Positions 9,801 to 21,800 of a DNA stretch of 64,000 nucleotides are shown one piece after another. The translations under genes and the position numbers were made by a program. Origin of the DNA: Euglena gracilis (Eukaryota > Euglenida > Euglenophyceae > Euglenales); the NCBI GenBank assembly GCA_039621445.1, contig CP154956.1, positions 38,280,553-38,344,552 on the forward strand, in the 5' to 3' direction. Under the pieces are notes generated by a model that saw nothing but the letters and a program-made list of their open reading frames with translations, made no database searches and was not told where the DNA came from. Numbering within the stretch: the first letter of the stretch is position 1; the number at the start of each line of letters is the position of its first letter.

Positions 9801-12800
9801 TTAGTGAACGTTTGTCCCTGAGTTCTTTCCAAAGGGACATGAACTAGGACAATATGAACACTGATTTTTGGGGGCAGGGATCCCATTGGACAAAGCGAAT
9901 CATCCTTCAATCAGGGGATAATAACACTCTTAGGCGGCCTAACTCGCACTTAAGGTTTTGATTTTTGCATTGCGCTTAAGCGCAACGTTGCATTCTTTTT
10001 GAAGCCCGGCAGTGAAACCCACCCTTTTGACCCTCTGGTTTCGCGGGGACCCTCCACGGTGACACCACGTGCATCATTTGCGGTTGTTGGGACCCAGGAA
10101 ACAGGCCCCTTTGGTGTTTTTAAGCGTGTGCTCCATTTTAGAAAGGTCCAGACCCCCGGGTTTAAGCGCCGGGACACGTGAATTTTCCCAACACCCCTGT
10201 TGTGTCTCCCTCATTTTGAAGCCTGGACTGTGTTTCCAAGATGGCGCTACATGGGCTAGGTGACTTTTGGGCTGTTTTTTTTTGCTTTTTAGGCTCTGTG
10301 ATCTGTGAAGGTTTACCTGCTGAGGTGTTCGCTTCGGCGCAACAGCCACGCTAATTTAAAATTTTAAGAATTGTATTTCTATTGCGCCGTGGAGCAACAT
10401 AACTCTTAAATTTCCATTCTACATGAGCTTGGTCGTCCAATTTTTGGATGCGTAATGAAACCACATGCTGACGCATGTGTTATTATTATCAGTTAAAGCC
10501 CCTTTTCCCAAATGCGATTCACAATGCAGAAAAAAATATCTGTGCCTCCGAAGTGGTGTGAAACCAGATGGTGTGAGGGCAAAGCTGTTTTTTTGGTAAG
10601 CAATGTTCTTTCCTCAGGTGTGGTTGGCGAGATTGCGCTGAGTGGTGGCTGGTGATTCTGTTGTGTTTAAATTCTACAAAATATCCCGCACTGAAGGATT
10701 TCTAAAGAGGTTGTTGTGCGCAGATGCGCAAACTGACCAAAATGTCTGTATTCGCATTTGCGCAAACCAACCATTTGTGCAATTTTACAAACACGTCAAT
10801 TGCAGCTGGCACACATGGCCCTTTTCACAGTTACACAAACGGTTGGTGTGCGCACCGTCCATTTGCCCATTTGCCCGCACCGACCACCAAGTTCTCACAC
10901 AGCCAAGTTTCAGGATATCGCTTCAGGCTTGGGCACGCCTCACCAAATCATTCAGTCGATATCCCAAGTTAATGAGACAGCCATTGAAGGCAATCACACC
11001 TGCTCGGTGTTGTGTGTATTATATGCTGCGGTGATACCTGCTCTTAGGCACCTTATTTGCCAACGTCCCTGCTTTCATCTCCACGTCCTGGGGCACCACA
11101 CCGCATCCTGTTTGCATTTTTGGGGGGGTTTTGGGGGTATCTTGTCATTTTCATAAAAATATGCCAATGCGCATTTGCGCACATCGACAAAGAAAAAAAC
11201 TTAAGTGCGAGATGTGCCGCCTAAGATCAGCACTCGGCAGGACAACTTTTGAGAAGAAAACAGTACCAGGGACCCGCCTCAAGAGAAAACCCTGAGCACC
11301 ATTTTTTTATCAGCTTATTTTTCCCAAAACGGTGGAGGTCTGTTGTGGTGCGGTCTGCACAGCATCTCCAAGTGCAAAGTGACCACTTGGTGGGGCTGGG
11401 CAACCAAGGAATGCATCGCCATTCCTGAAGCCGGGTGAGTGCCTCGGCCCAGTTGTGCTTCGAAAAAATCCTAAGTCCATTCAGACAGAAATTGACCGGA
11501 ATAAACCGGAATAAATTCCGGAATAAACCGGAATAACCCGGAATAAACCGGAATAAAACACCGGAATAAAATTTTTGGCCGACCGGAATATCTCCCTGCC
11601 CCTGCTTTGTGCCATGCCATTTTGTTCAAGAAGGACAGTTCTGAGAATTGTGTGTGCTTTCCGACCTAAAATGTGATCTCCTTTGGGGGCGCACTTTTTA
11701 GGGAGGTAGTTTGGGACCCTTGGGGGTGCGCACTTATTAGGGCACTGCGCACAATTAAGGCACTGCGCACTTATTAGGGGTGTGGGGAGGGTGTCATCGC
11801 CCAAGTTGACTTCCCCCTACGTTACGTCTTGCCATCCTTTGGGCGGGAAGGGCCAAATAATGTCAACTTCGTCCGCAAACTCTTTTTTCTCAGGAATTCC
11901 ATGCCCTCCTGCCCCAATGCAAAAAAGTTCATGAAAGCTTGATGGAAATTTTTGGTTTCTCTCTTTGGTCATCTTGGGTGTGGGAAATTTCTGAAAAGTC
12001 CCCCCCCGAGAAAAATTTGTTTCTTCACCACTGGTAGCAGACTCCCCCCCAATCCTAATCCAACCTGAACACAACAGGTTGGTTTCCAGCAAAATTGCAT
12101 TGATTTCATATGGCATTGAACCTGAAACTCAAACAAAAAAACAACACCGGGTCCTGCGGGGGACGCCCCCCCCCCCCGACCAGACCAGGCATTTGCTTAA
12201 GGGATTGCAGTACCCCCCCCCCCCCGGGGGGGCTGGACTGCAGCTAGTCCAAATTTGGCTAGTGGGATTTCTAGCAGACCCCCCCGGGGGGGTCTGCTAG
12301 CAGGGCTAGCTAGTGGAAATTTTTTCCCAGTGACCGGCGCGAAGCGCCAAAATTTTTTTTGGGACCCCCCAAAATGGCCAAAAATGCCCATTTTTGGACA
12401 TTTTTGGGAATTTTTGGAACAAAATCAGCCAAAAACCTATTAAAAACCTCATTTTTCCTCTGGCGCACAGCGCCGGGGGAAAATTTTTTTTTCCAGTCCG
12501 GGGGACCCCCGGACCCCCCCCCCCCCCGGGGGAGGGGGGGTTCTAGCTAGTCCATTTTTTCCAGTGTCTAGCCGATTGGCTAGCCAGTACCCCCCCCCCC
12601 GGGTCCTTAAGCAAATGCCTGCCCCCGACCCCCCCTTTCTACACCGATGTCTGCTGCACCCCCCTCTGTATGACTTCTGAAGTCAACCGAACCAAAGGGC
12701 ATCCAAAAGTGCAGTCAACAGAAATACCCACCTTCCAATGAGTTTTGACAAACCAAACCAAGGGATTCCAAAAAATGCATTCTGCCACCTCAATATCTGT

Positions 12801-15800
12801 CAGTTTGGTGTTCTTGGTATGCAGTTCGTTTGGGCATCCTTGTGGCGTTCGTTTGACAGTCGTCCAAAATCTTTCAACTAACAGCTGTGAGAAAGGATGT
12901 TTGGCAACAAAGTTTAAGTTCGGAAAGGGGAATGTTTTGAAACCGTGTATTGGGGCTCTGGCTTCCCGCCCGAACCGGCGTTCTGGCCGGTTCGGCGCAG
13001 AATTTTGTGCGCCGAACCGGTGTCCAGAACGTCCAGAACGCCGGTTCGGGCGGGAAGCCGAAATGTGGATGTCAGTTCCAGGGATCAAAACACACAGCAA
13101 CGTGTGGCACAGCTGACGGACTTCATTTGTTGTAGCGAGTGCCAGAGACCTTGGCACACACAACAGAGGGTGTAATGTGCTAGTAAACAGGTTAGTGCCA
13201 CAGCCGTGGCGAATAAACAATAGCAAATGTATTGCTGTCAGAGGGACGTTGACAACTTACTTACAATCAGGACAAACCCAGGAGCCATAGCGGGGAGGGA
13301 GCACCAACCCAGCACACCCAGCCAGGGCAAGTGACAGGAGTTGCAAACAACTTTGCGCTTCCCACCGTGGAGCCCCATGACGCCGCCACAGTTGGGGCAA
13401 CGGTCCGCATCGCCCATCGGCTGCTTCAACTCCTTCGGTTCGTCCGAGATCACCGCGATTGCGGTGCGGAAGGGATTCGGAGCGTTGGACAAGTCCACGG
13501 ACAACGCCGCAGTTGGCGGCGTAGGAGGGGCGAAAACAGGGAGAGTTTATCTTAACAGAGAGGACCGGGGTGGGGGAAATTTCACACAATTTATAAACAA
13601 CCCTGTTCAGAAAATGCGAAGGCGTTATATTCGGATTTATGTTTATAGCTAATTGTTGCCTGTACTGCGACAGGTCGTCAATTGTCAGCTTCTGCTCTTC
13701 CGGCTCCTGAGGGAACTGAGTGTGTAAAATTGCTGACGGACGTGTTTATGACCTCCTCTGGCTTCACCGCCGGAGCATATTGGAGATGCTCAGCCGGCAG
13801 GGGATCCGCATTGGGAACAGGGACTGGTGGAGCAGCACCGCCGTCGACAATGACCTGGAGTCTATGGAACATGCATGAACGTGGTGAATCTGAGAACCTC
13901 GTCACCCAAACTATCCACTGTTCGACAACCGGTGGCTCTTCTTTCTTTGGGTAGAGCTGGGAATGTCGGTGACACGAAGCCGCTTCCGCTAAAGGAATAC
14001 GTGCATACGAGGTGAATTAAAAAGTGTACACCTTTTGGAGAGCTTCCGCTACGACAAATGTCGTCCTGGGGAGCACGATAATATTTTTCCGTATTGCGTG
14101 GGCACATGCCCACAGCCTTTGCCGCCCGATGCGGCCCCAACTCGTCCACCAAAGCGGACACCACCAGACGGCAGGCCAGATCTTTGAAGACAATTGGCCG
14201 GTCAAGCACATCCCGCGCCCAATTGGCTGCCCCATGGAACGTGGCATAAGTTGCCTTGGCGGATCCTGGAATTTTGCAGATGATTTTGCAGGAGCGCCAG
14301 AACGGTATGGAGGGATCAGGGGCATCTGGCAGCAGCGCCAGCTGCCGCCGCCATGCCTCCACCCCACGAATTTTGGGATTGTCACGGGGCAGCATCAGCT
14401 GCTCCCGGAGCAGTTTCTTGGCGTTCTGTTGATTGCACTGTGCCGCCTTTTGTTTTGGATATTTCACCAAAACTTCTGTGACCCCCTCCCGCTCTGACGG
14501 GTGAAAACACCCCACCGTCAGCCCCCCAAAAGTCTCAGGCCTTTGGCCCAAGTTGTTGGCAATCACCAGAATATTCATCCTCTGGCTCTGCAAAAAATCC
14601 TGCCAGTTCGTCAAGTCGAAGAGCCGCAATATTTCTGCCTAGGCACCTCCTCTTCTTCGGCTTTTAACTTATCCCAAAGAGAAGCAGCGGCGCAAAAAGC
14701 ACAAAATTTTGGATACTGCGGTTGCACCGGGCAGAAAAGAGCCGACGCGCGAGGGTGCCTCCCTAAACAGCGCGGCCAATGCATTGACCATGGTGGTCAA
14801 CGTCGAGGGATATCGTGAACGGTCCTGGACGTTGGCATTTGTGCAAATTTCTTTTCGCTGGACGGCGGCTGCCTGTTGCTTCTCGTCACGTGATCGAAAA
14901 GGCACGTAATTTTTACCATCCAGAAGGCAAATGCCAACAGCCAGTCGTCCAGCAAGTCATACGTTGCCCTACGTACAGGGCGCTCCTTAAGGGACAGGAA
15001 AGTTTTTTTTTATTTTCTTAAGGACCGCCCCCCTTTCGGCCAAAGGGCCGACCAAGGGCCGGACTGCGGACTGGGACTTGAACGGGGTCCAAAATTAAAA
15101 AGTCCAAAAAACACATTTTTTGATGATTGGGGTGGATGGGCGATGGTCCAAGGATGCCAGGAATCAGTTTTTTTCCCCCCTGATGTCGACCTGTTCTCAC
15201 CGAAGAATGCCAAATTTCTTTGCCCAATTTCCTGTAACCCCCCCCCCAAATACAAAACCCCCCCGGTTTTATATTTGGGCGGAAATTTCAAGGCCTCACG
15301 GGGGGTTTTATATTGGGGGGGGTTTTATATTCGGTCGGAAAAATCAACTTCTTGGCGGGATCCCGTAGTCACTTTTTCAGTCCAAAATCACAAATACACC
15401 CGCCCTTGGGGGTCCAAAAATTTTACTTTTCGGGCGAAGGAGCAATTTTCACGCATTTTTGGTAAAAACTGCTCCCAAATCCATATATTGAAAAACTGGC
15501 TCCTACACAGTGTGGGGGGGGGCGTGGGGGGGGGAGGGGGGTTAGGGGGGGTGTAGGGGGGGGGTATGGCGGGTTGGGGGGGGGTGGGAGGTGTTGGGGG
15601 GGGGGGGGGGGGCAAATGACTAGTGTAGGAGCCAGTTTTTGCAATACCTCCCCAAATCTAGGAGAGATTTTGTCGAAAGTTTTTTCTTCCGGCGCTTCGC
15701 GCCGGAAGGGGGGTTTTATATTCGGGCGAGATTTCAAGGTCCTCAGGGGGGGTTTTATATTTGGGGGGGGGTTGTATTTGGGGGGGGTTATATTTTCATT

Positions 15801-18800
15801 GAGTGTGCTCGGACAGCGGAGTTTTTTTTATTTTATTTGCTTAAGGACCGCCCTGCTGCCTACGTAGTTCGCAAACCTTTTGGAAATCCCGCGCAGCTGC
15901 AAGAGCCACTATTTTTTTTGCCAGTCCACCATGGGGGCAACTGTCGACAAATTGTCCCCAAACAAAATCTATTGGCCTTGTGCTGTTGTCCGAGGTGCGG
16001 CGGCAGCCTCAAGGCCAGCAAAGAATTCGGCTGGTGTGGGGGGTTGGGGCAGCGCACTGGTGCAAACGGTAGCAACCTGACTGGCGTACATTTAGAAGAA
16101 ATCTGCAGAGAGGAGTCACAAATGACCGTGCGTCCATGAACGCCGGTTCGTGCGGGAAGCCAGAGCCCCTTATTCACGGTTTCAACAACTGTGTCCAGAA
16201 CGCCGGTTCGGGCGGCAGCTCGAACCGGCGTTCTGGACACAGTTTTCGTATCAGATTCGGCAAACCGGAGTTGGCATTTATTTGTGTGATTCTGATGCAG
16301 GCTTTTGCTTAGCCGGGTGCCTACCCCACGGGGGGGGGGGTGCTAGGGGCAGGCACCTCATAGCACCCAATCCGACCCCCCCGGGGGGGGGGTAGGGTTT
16401 TGGGGGATGCCTGCCCATAGCAGGCACCCCCCTCCGACCCCGGCGCCGGGGGCCCGGAAAAGGCCATTTTCAATGAAACTTTTCTGGGTCCCCCCGGACC
16501 CCCTCCCCCGGGGGGGGGGTGTGCCTGCTAGGGGCAGGACCCCACAGCACCCACCCACCCCCCCCCCGTTCGTTAAGCATGAGCATGTCCTCATGCACAA
16601 ACACATCCATGGCGGTTGAAACAATGTGAGAGTGAAAATTCTTGGTTACCGCTTACCCATCACAAAGGTGCCAATGTCAAGGGCACAAAGACCCGTGGGA
16701 AGTCCCGTGGGCTGGCTGGAAAAAGGTGCTGGCTGGACTCCCCTGGGGGGTGGGTGCAAGGGGGAGCTGGACCTGCCACGTACCCAAAAGCCCAAATCCA
16801 GCTGGGTTGGCATTTTTCAGCCAAAATTTGGAGGTGAAACCCCCAAAATGGCATTTTTGGCCATTTTTGACACCCTTTTTTCAAAATATTTGGCGCTTTG
16901 TGGCAAAAAATTTTTCGGTCCCACCCGGCTTTCCACTGGCCCGAACTTTTATTTCTGGTCTGCAGCCCGGCTGGGGGGTGCTGGCTTGAAAAATGGTGTT
17001 GGCTGGCTGAACCCCCCATCCGGGGGCAGGGTGCCCTCTGGCTTAAGAAAACCCCCGCTTCGCCCGTGTTTTCAAATGCGAACCCCCCCAAATAACTTTG
17101 CAGAAGGCTTTGCAGTGCCCTAAAGCTTTGTGCCCAAATGGCTTTGCAAGGGGAAGGCCAAAAAAGGTCCGTCCAGCTAACTTCCCCCCCTTCATGGGGA
17201 AAAAAATTGACTTCTGGCATCCTTGAAACATTCATTCTCCATCAAACCAAAATGTCAAAAAATGCGTGTTTTTCGACTGGGGTCCAATAAAAAAAAGAAT
17301 CCATCCCTTGAGGACCCCCCTGGCAAGATTCAGGGCGGGATGCAAAGTCCATGTCTGGCGAATCCCAATTTTTTCTTCTTTTCCTTTTTGCCTTTTTTTT
17401 TGACTTTTTTTTTCCCTTTTTTTTTTCCTCCCACTTTCCATCCCTTTCCCCCACCCCCCTTTCTTTGCGCTTTTTTGCAGAGCCCTGGGAATCAACGTCC
17501 CTTGGCCTTGGGTGCCGTTGCCCCTCCCCCCCCCCCCCGACCCCGCCCCACACCCCCCCAAAGGGTATGGGATTGCAGGGGTGACTGCCCTCCCTGGTTG
17601 CACAGCCGTTGGAGGGGACGGGGGGTTCCAGTACTCCCAAAAAAATTGAATCCAAAAAAACCAATTATGTTCAGTGTGTTTGTTCGACTCTGTCGGTGGC
17701 CCAATGTTGAGCGACCGGGCTGGTCTTGGTTTTTGGGAGTGGTGCGCCCTTCCACCTCCCCCGACAACTTCCCACTCACCACTCCCTTTGTTTCCCCACC
17801 CCCCCCCCCTTTTCAACCCCCTCCCACAATGGTGTACCAATTCTTACTCCTCGGGATTCAAAAACAACCCTGGTGGCGAAGCTGCCTTCAAGAGGTTGAG
17901 ACGCGCCTATGAGGTCCTGAGCGATGCCACGCTTCGAGGCAAGTACGATGCTGAGCTTCCACCCAGAGATTTTTTGAAGGTTGGTGGCCCAGGGGACAGG
18001 TGGAACCAAATTTGATCTCAAATTGACAGACCTGGCGGTGCTGATCCCACCCCCGGATCTCTGATTCTGCTGCCAGAGCGCAAGGCCTTTGAGCGCAAGC
18101 CTCACCCAACGTCTACACGCAAGCCACACCCAGGGTTCGAGGGGAAACCCCCTCAAACCATGGCATTGGGAAACAAAAAAAGAAGAGGAGGATTTCTTGA
18201 GTGCAGTGATGAAAGAGGACCGGATGAACAACATGAAGACTGGTCGTGATTTCCGTTCCTGGATGGACCTCTCTCGTTTCTGCTGTGACACTGGCAAAAC
18301 CGTTTAGACTTTGCAGGAATGGATGATCACCTGGGCTTGGCAGTCTCTTGGGTTTGGGCTGGTGGTTCTTGGGCTGAATGACGCAGCTGTGCCTCTCAGA
18401 CGCAACAGCATGGTGACACCTTGGCTGGACACGAACAACCGACCTCAGAGAGCACCAGCACTGGTACCAGAAACAGCAGGAGGAGATCCGCCGGCAGGAG
18501 AACAGGCTGCCTTCTCCTTCACAGCTCCACAGCCCGAAGTTCTTGGACTTAGGAAAACCATTGCGGTTTGATGGGAGCCCACTAGAAGGACAGAGCCTGT
18601 TTCTTGTGGAGCACTGATTCACTGAACACCTGTGTTGACCCCTCCCCTCGGGGGGTGGGGGGTTTGAGGGTGGGTGGGTGGGTGGGTTGGGGATGGTAGG
18701 GGTGGGTGGGTTGCCAGGGTGGTCTTTGCGGGACGGGAAAGTTATTTTTCTTCGTGATGTCTGCGCTGCATCCCCTCCATTGGGGGGGCCAGATGAGGAC

Positions 18801-21800
18801 TTGCACGTCGAGAATCAAAAAAATCGAAAAACAACTCTTTTGATGGTTTGGGTAGATTGGTGATGGACAAGGATGCCAGAAATTTTTTACCCTGTTCTCG
18901 CCGAACAATGCCAAATTTTTCTTGCCCATTTCTCGGTAAATTTTTCATAATAGTGGATAGGCCTCCGATCGCCTGCCCTGTATTTCGTGGGTGTACTCAC
19001 GGTGAAAACCATGAAATTGTGGGACCCAGCGCATGTCCTGCATTTCGTGGGAGGGGGTCCACGATATTTGTTGAAAAATCGTGGGACCTTTCGCCTGCCC
19101 TGTATTTCGTGGTACCCCTGTCCGGGACATACAGGGCAGGTGGAAAATGGCAAGGGGTAACGAGTTTTGATTCGATTCGGATGTATGAGAATATCAAATT
19201 GGCCGCCGGTCGAAAATGGTAGATTCCACACTTCTGAAGCCATGTTACCCATCAATCGAAAGCTCTTCTCATGGGCTTTTGACAGATGGCCACAGAATTC
19301 AACCATAATACACAGAGCTTTTATTTTCAGGGATCGTGTGTTCCGAAATTTGACATCTTAATTTGCTAAATCCCACAGCTCAGGTGTCATGTAGCATATC
19401 AAACGAATGCTCTCCCCAAGACCTCTCGCTTGAAACCCACAGAACTCAGCCACACTGCACAGCGCTCCGAAAATCGGCGATCGCATTTTTCGACCCTGTT
19501 TGAAAATTCGAAATTCCACTTTTCACCTGCCATGTTGCCTATCGATCGAAAGCCCTTCTCAAGGGCTTTCAGCAGATGGCCTTAGATTTCTGCCACGCTG
19601 CATGGTATTCTATTTCAGAAAATCCCCAAAATTTGCCAAAAAGAAATTATTGAACAAAAAACCCCATTCTGGCCGAAGACCCCCCAAAAACTGCAGTCAC
19701 GTACTCATGTTATACACTATGAATTTGTGGGACTCTGCGCCTGCCCTGTATTTCGTGGGAGCATTCAAGCCCCAATCCGGCCCTTGGCTGGCCCTTGGCC
19801 CAAAGGGGGCACCTTTGGACCGTCCTTTGGGGGGCGGTCCACAGGGGGGCGGTCCTTAAGAAATAAAAGAAAACTTTTCTGCCCCTTGAGGACTGCCCTT
19901 GAAAAACCATCATTTGCACCTCCTTTTTGAATGCTTTATGTTAAAACCACACTCTCCCAAAATGCGCCCCCTGTGCATTTTCAGCAACTGACCAAAAATA
20001 GGCCCGGCCTTGGTTTCAGCATATTTTTGGGCCCAGTCCACAGCGTGACTTAGTGACCCCGGGAGGCAAGCAGTTTTCCCCGGCCCAAAAACCCCCACCC
20101 ACCCACCACCCAAAAGCCCACCCAAAATCGGTCAAAAACCCTTGAAGAAAATTTCCCAGGCTGGCCTGTGGTGAACCTGGCAAGCGGACCCCAGGGCATT
20201 GAGCATTGGGCATTGGCTTGAGCCCCACTGTCCCAGCGCATTCTCTACATGTTTCGTGGGTATCCCCCTTGTTCAGCCTGAATGAGGGGGACACCCACGA
20301 AATTATCAATAATGGTGGATTAGGGGTCCGATCGCCTGCCTGGATTTCGCTGGGTGTACATCACGCAAGAAAAACGCGCGTTTTTGTTGTTTTTAGGGGG
20401 TCTCCCATGTTCAGCCAGGGTAAGGGGGGGGTCGAAAATCAAACGTCGAAAAACTCATTTTTGACGTTTTGGGTGGATGGGCGATGGTCCAAGGATGTGA
20501 GGAAGCAGTTTTTTCCCTGATGTCGGCCAATTTTCGCCAAAAAAAGCCAAAATTTGGCTGTTTCATGGAATGTGCTGGGACAGCGCAGTTTATTTTTAGT
20601 TTCCCCAAGGAATTTCCTGGTTTTTTGTTCTTCGAAAGTCGTTGCAACGAGGGCCCAGGGAGGAGCCGGTCGGTGGAAAAAGGTGCTGGAAAGAAGTTGT
20701 TTGCTGGACTCTGGATGGGATTCCGAAATCACCTGGGCGTTGCCTTTAAGGCAGGGCGGTTCAAGGGAGGGCAGGTTTGTTTGTCTTGAATTTCCCCCTT
20801 GGACCTAAGGGCTAACGGCTTGACCGGGGATTGAACGGGGCCAAAAACTAAAAAAAACAGTCGAAGAAAGTTGAAAACAGCATTTTAGGACGTTTTGGGT
20901 GATGGTCCAAGGATGTTTTTCCGGAAGCCGACCTTTTTTTTGCCAAAATATGGCCATTTTTTCAGCTATTTTTTATTGTGGATTTTGCATTGCATGTGCT
21001 TGGACAGGAACTTTTTTTTTGCAGAACACCCTGCTCAAGGGTTATGTCATCCACCCACCTCTTTGGGGGAGCAAATGAGGTCAGCAATGGCGAGGTTGTG
21101 CAACTGTAGCTTTTTCCCAACGTCCAGCCAAACCAAAGCCCAAAATGGTCAAAATCCGATTCAAAAATTTGAATTTTTTGTTTAAATTGTTTTTGAGAAG
21201 TGTCAGCTTCCATCAAAGGAACGCCTGCGAGAAAGCATCAATGCAGAACAAAATCGCCTCCGCCAAGAGCAGCAGGCGAAGGAGCTCCAAGAGCGCGAGC
21301 AACGCTCCCATTCTTGACTCCCCCTTCCATGATGTGATGTCATGTGACACAATGACGTCCATGTGAACATTCATCCAATTGTCAGATTTCAGTATATTTG
21401 TCCGTTTGGCCTCCAATGGTCTGCCGGGGGGGCCTTCATTTGCAACCAAACCTATTCCCCTTCCTTGGAAGTGGGGCTCGAGGTTTCCTTTTTCCCCAAA
21501 GAAAACATGGGACCAGGCCTTGTTCAAGGATCTGATTCGAGTTGGACTCTCAGCAAACCCCCCTTCAATGTGGGATGAAGAGCATACCTTCCAGAAGTGG
21601 GATGCGGTTTGTGCCGAAAAATGCCAGATTTCTTTGCCCATTTCCTGTGGCTTTTTCATGGAATGTGCTGGGACAGTGGAGGTTTTTTTTTTAAGGACCC
21701 CCTGCTTGTCATTGGAAGGTCCAGGTTTCAACATGACCAACTTTTTTTTCCCTCAAAGTGTGCACCACGGGGAAAAAGCTCCAAACCCCACAATGGAAGT

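Noticed and set aside
10642-11156. Plus-strand frames with ADAQTDQNVCIRICANQP
   Set aside because: Translate the TTGCGCAAA palindromes of the TIR element rather than a gene.
15960-16080. Plus-strand frame with CPRCGGSLKASKEFGWCGG, resembling a zinc ribbon
   Set aside because: The minus strand carries the better-supported exon next to it and no plus-strand splice signals frame this segment; left out as uncertain.
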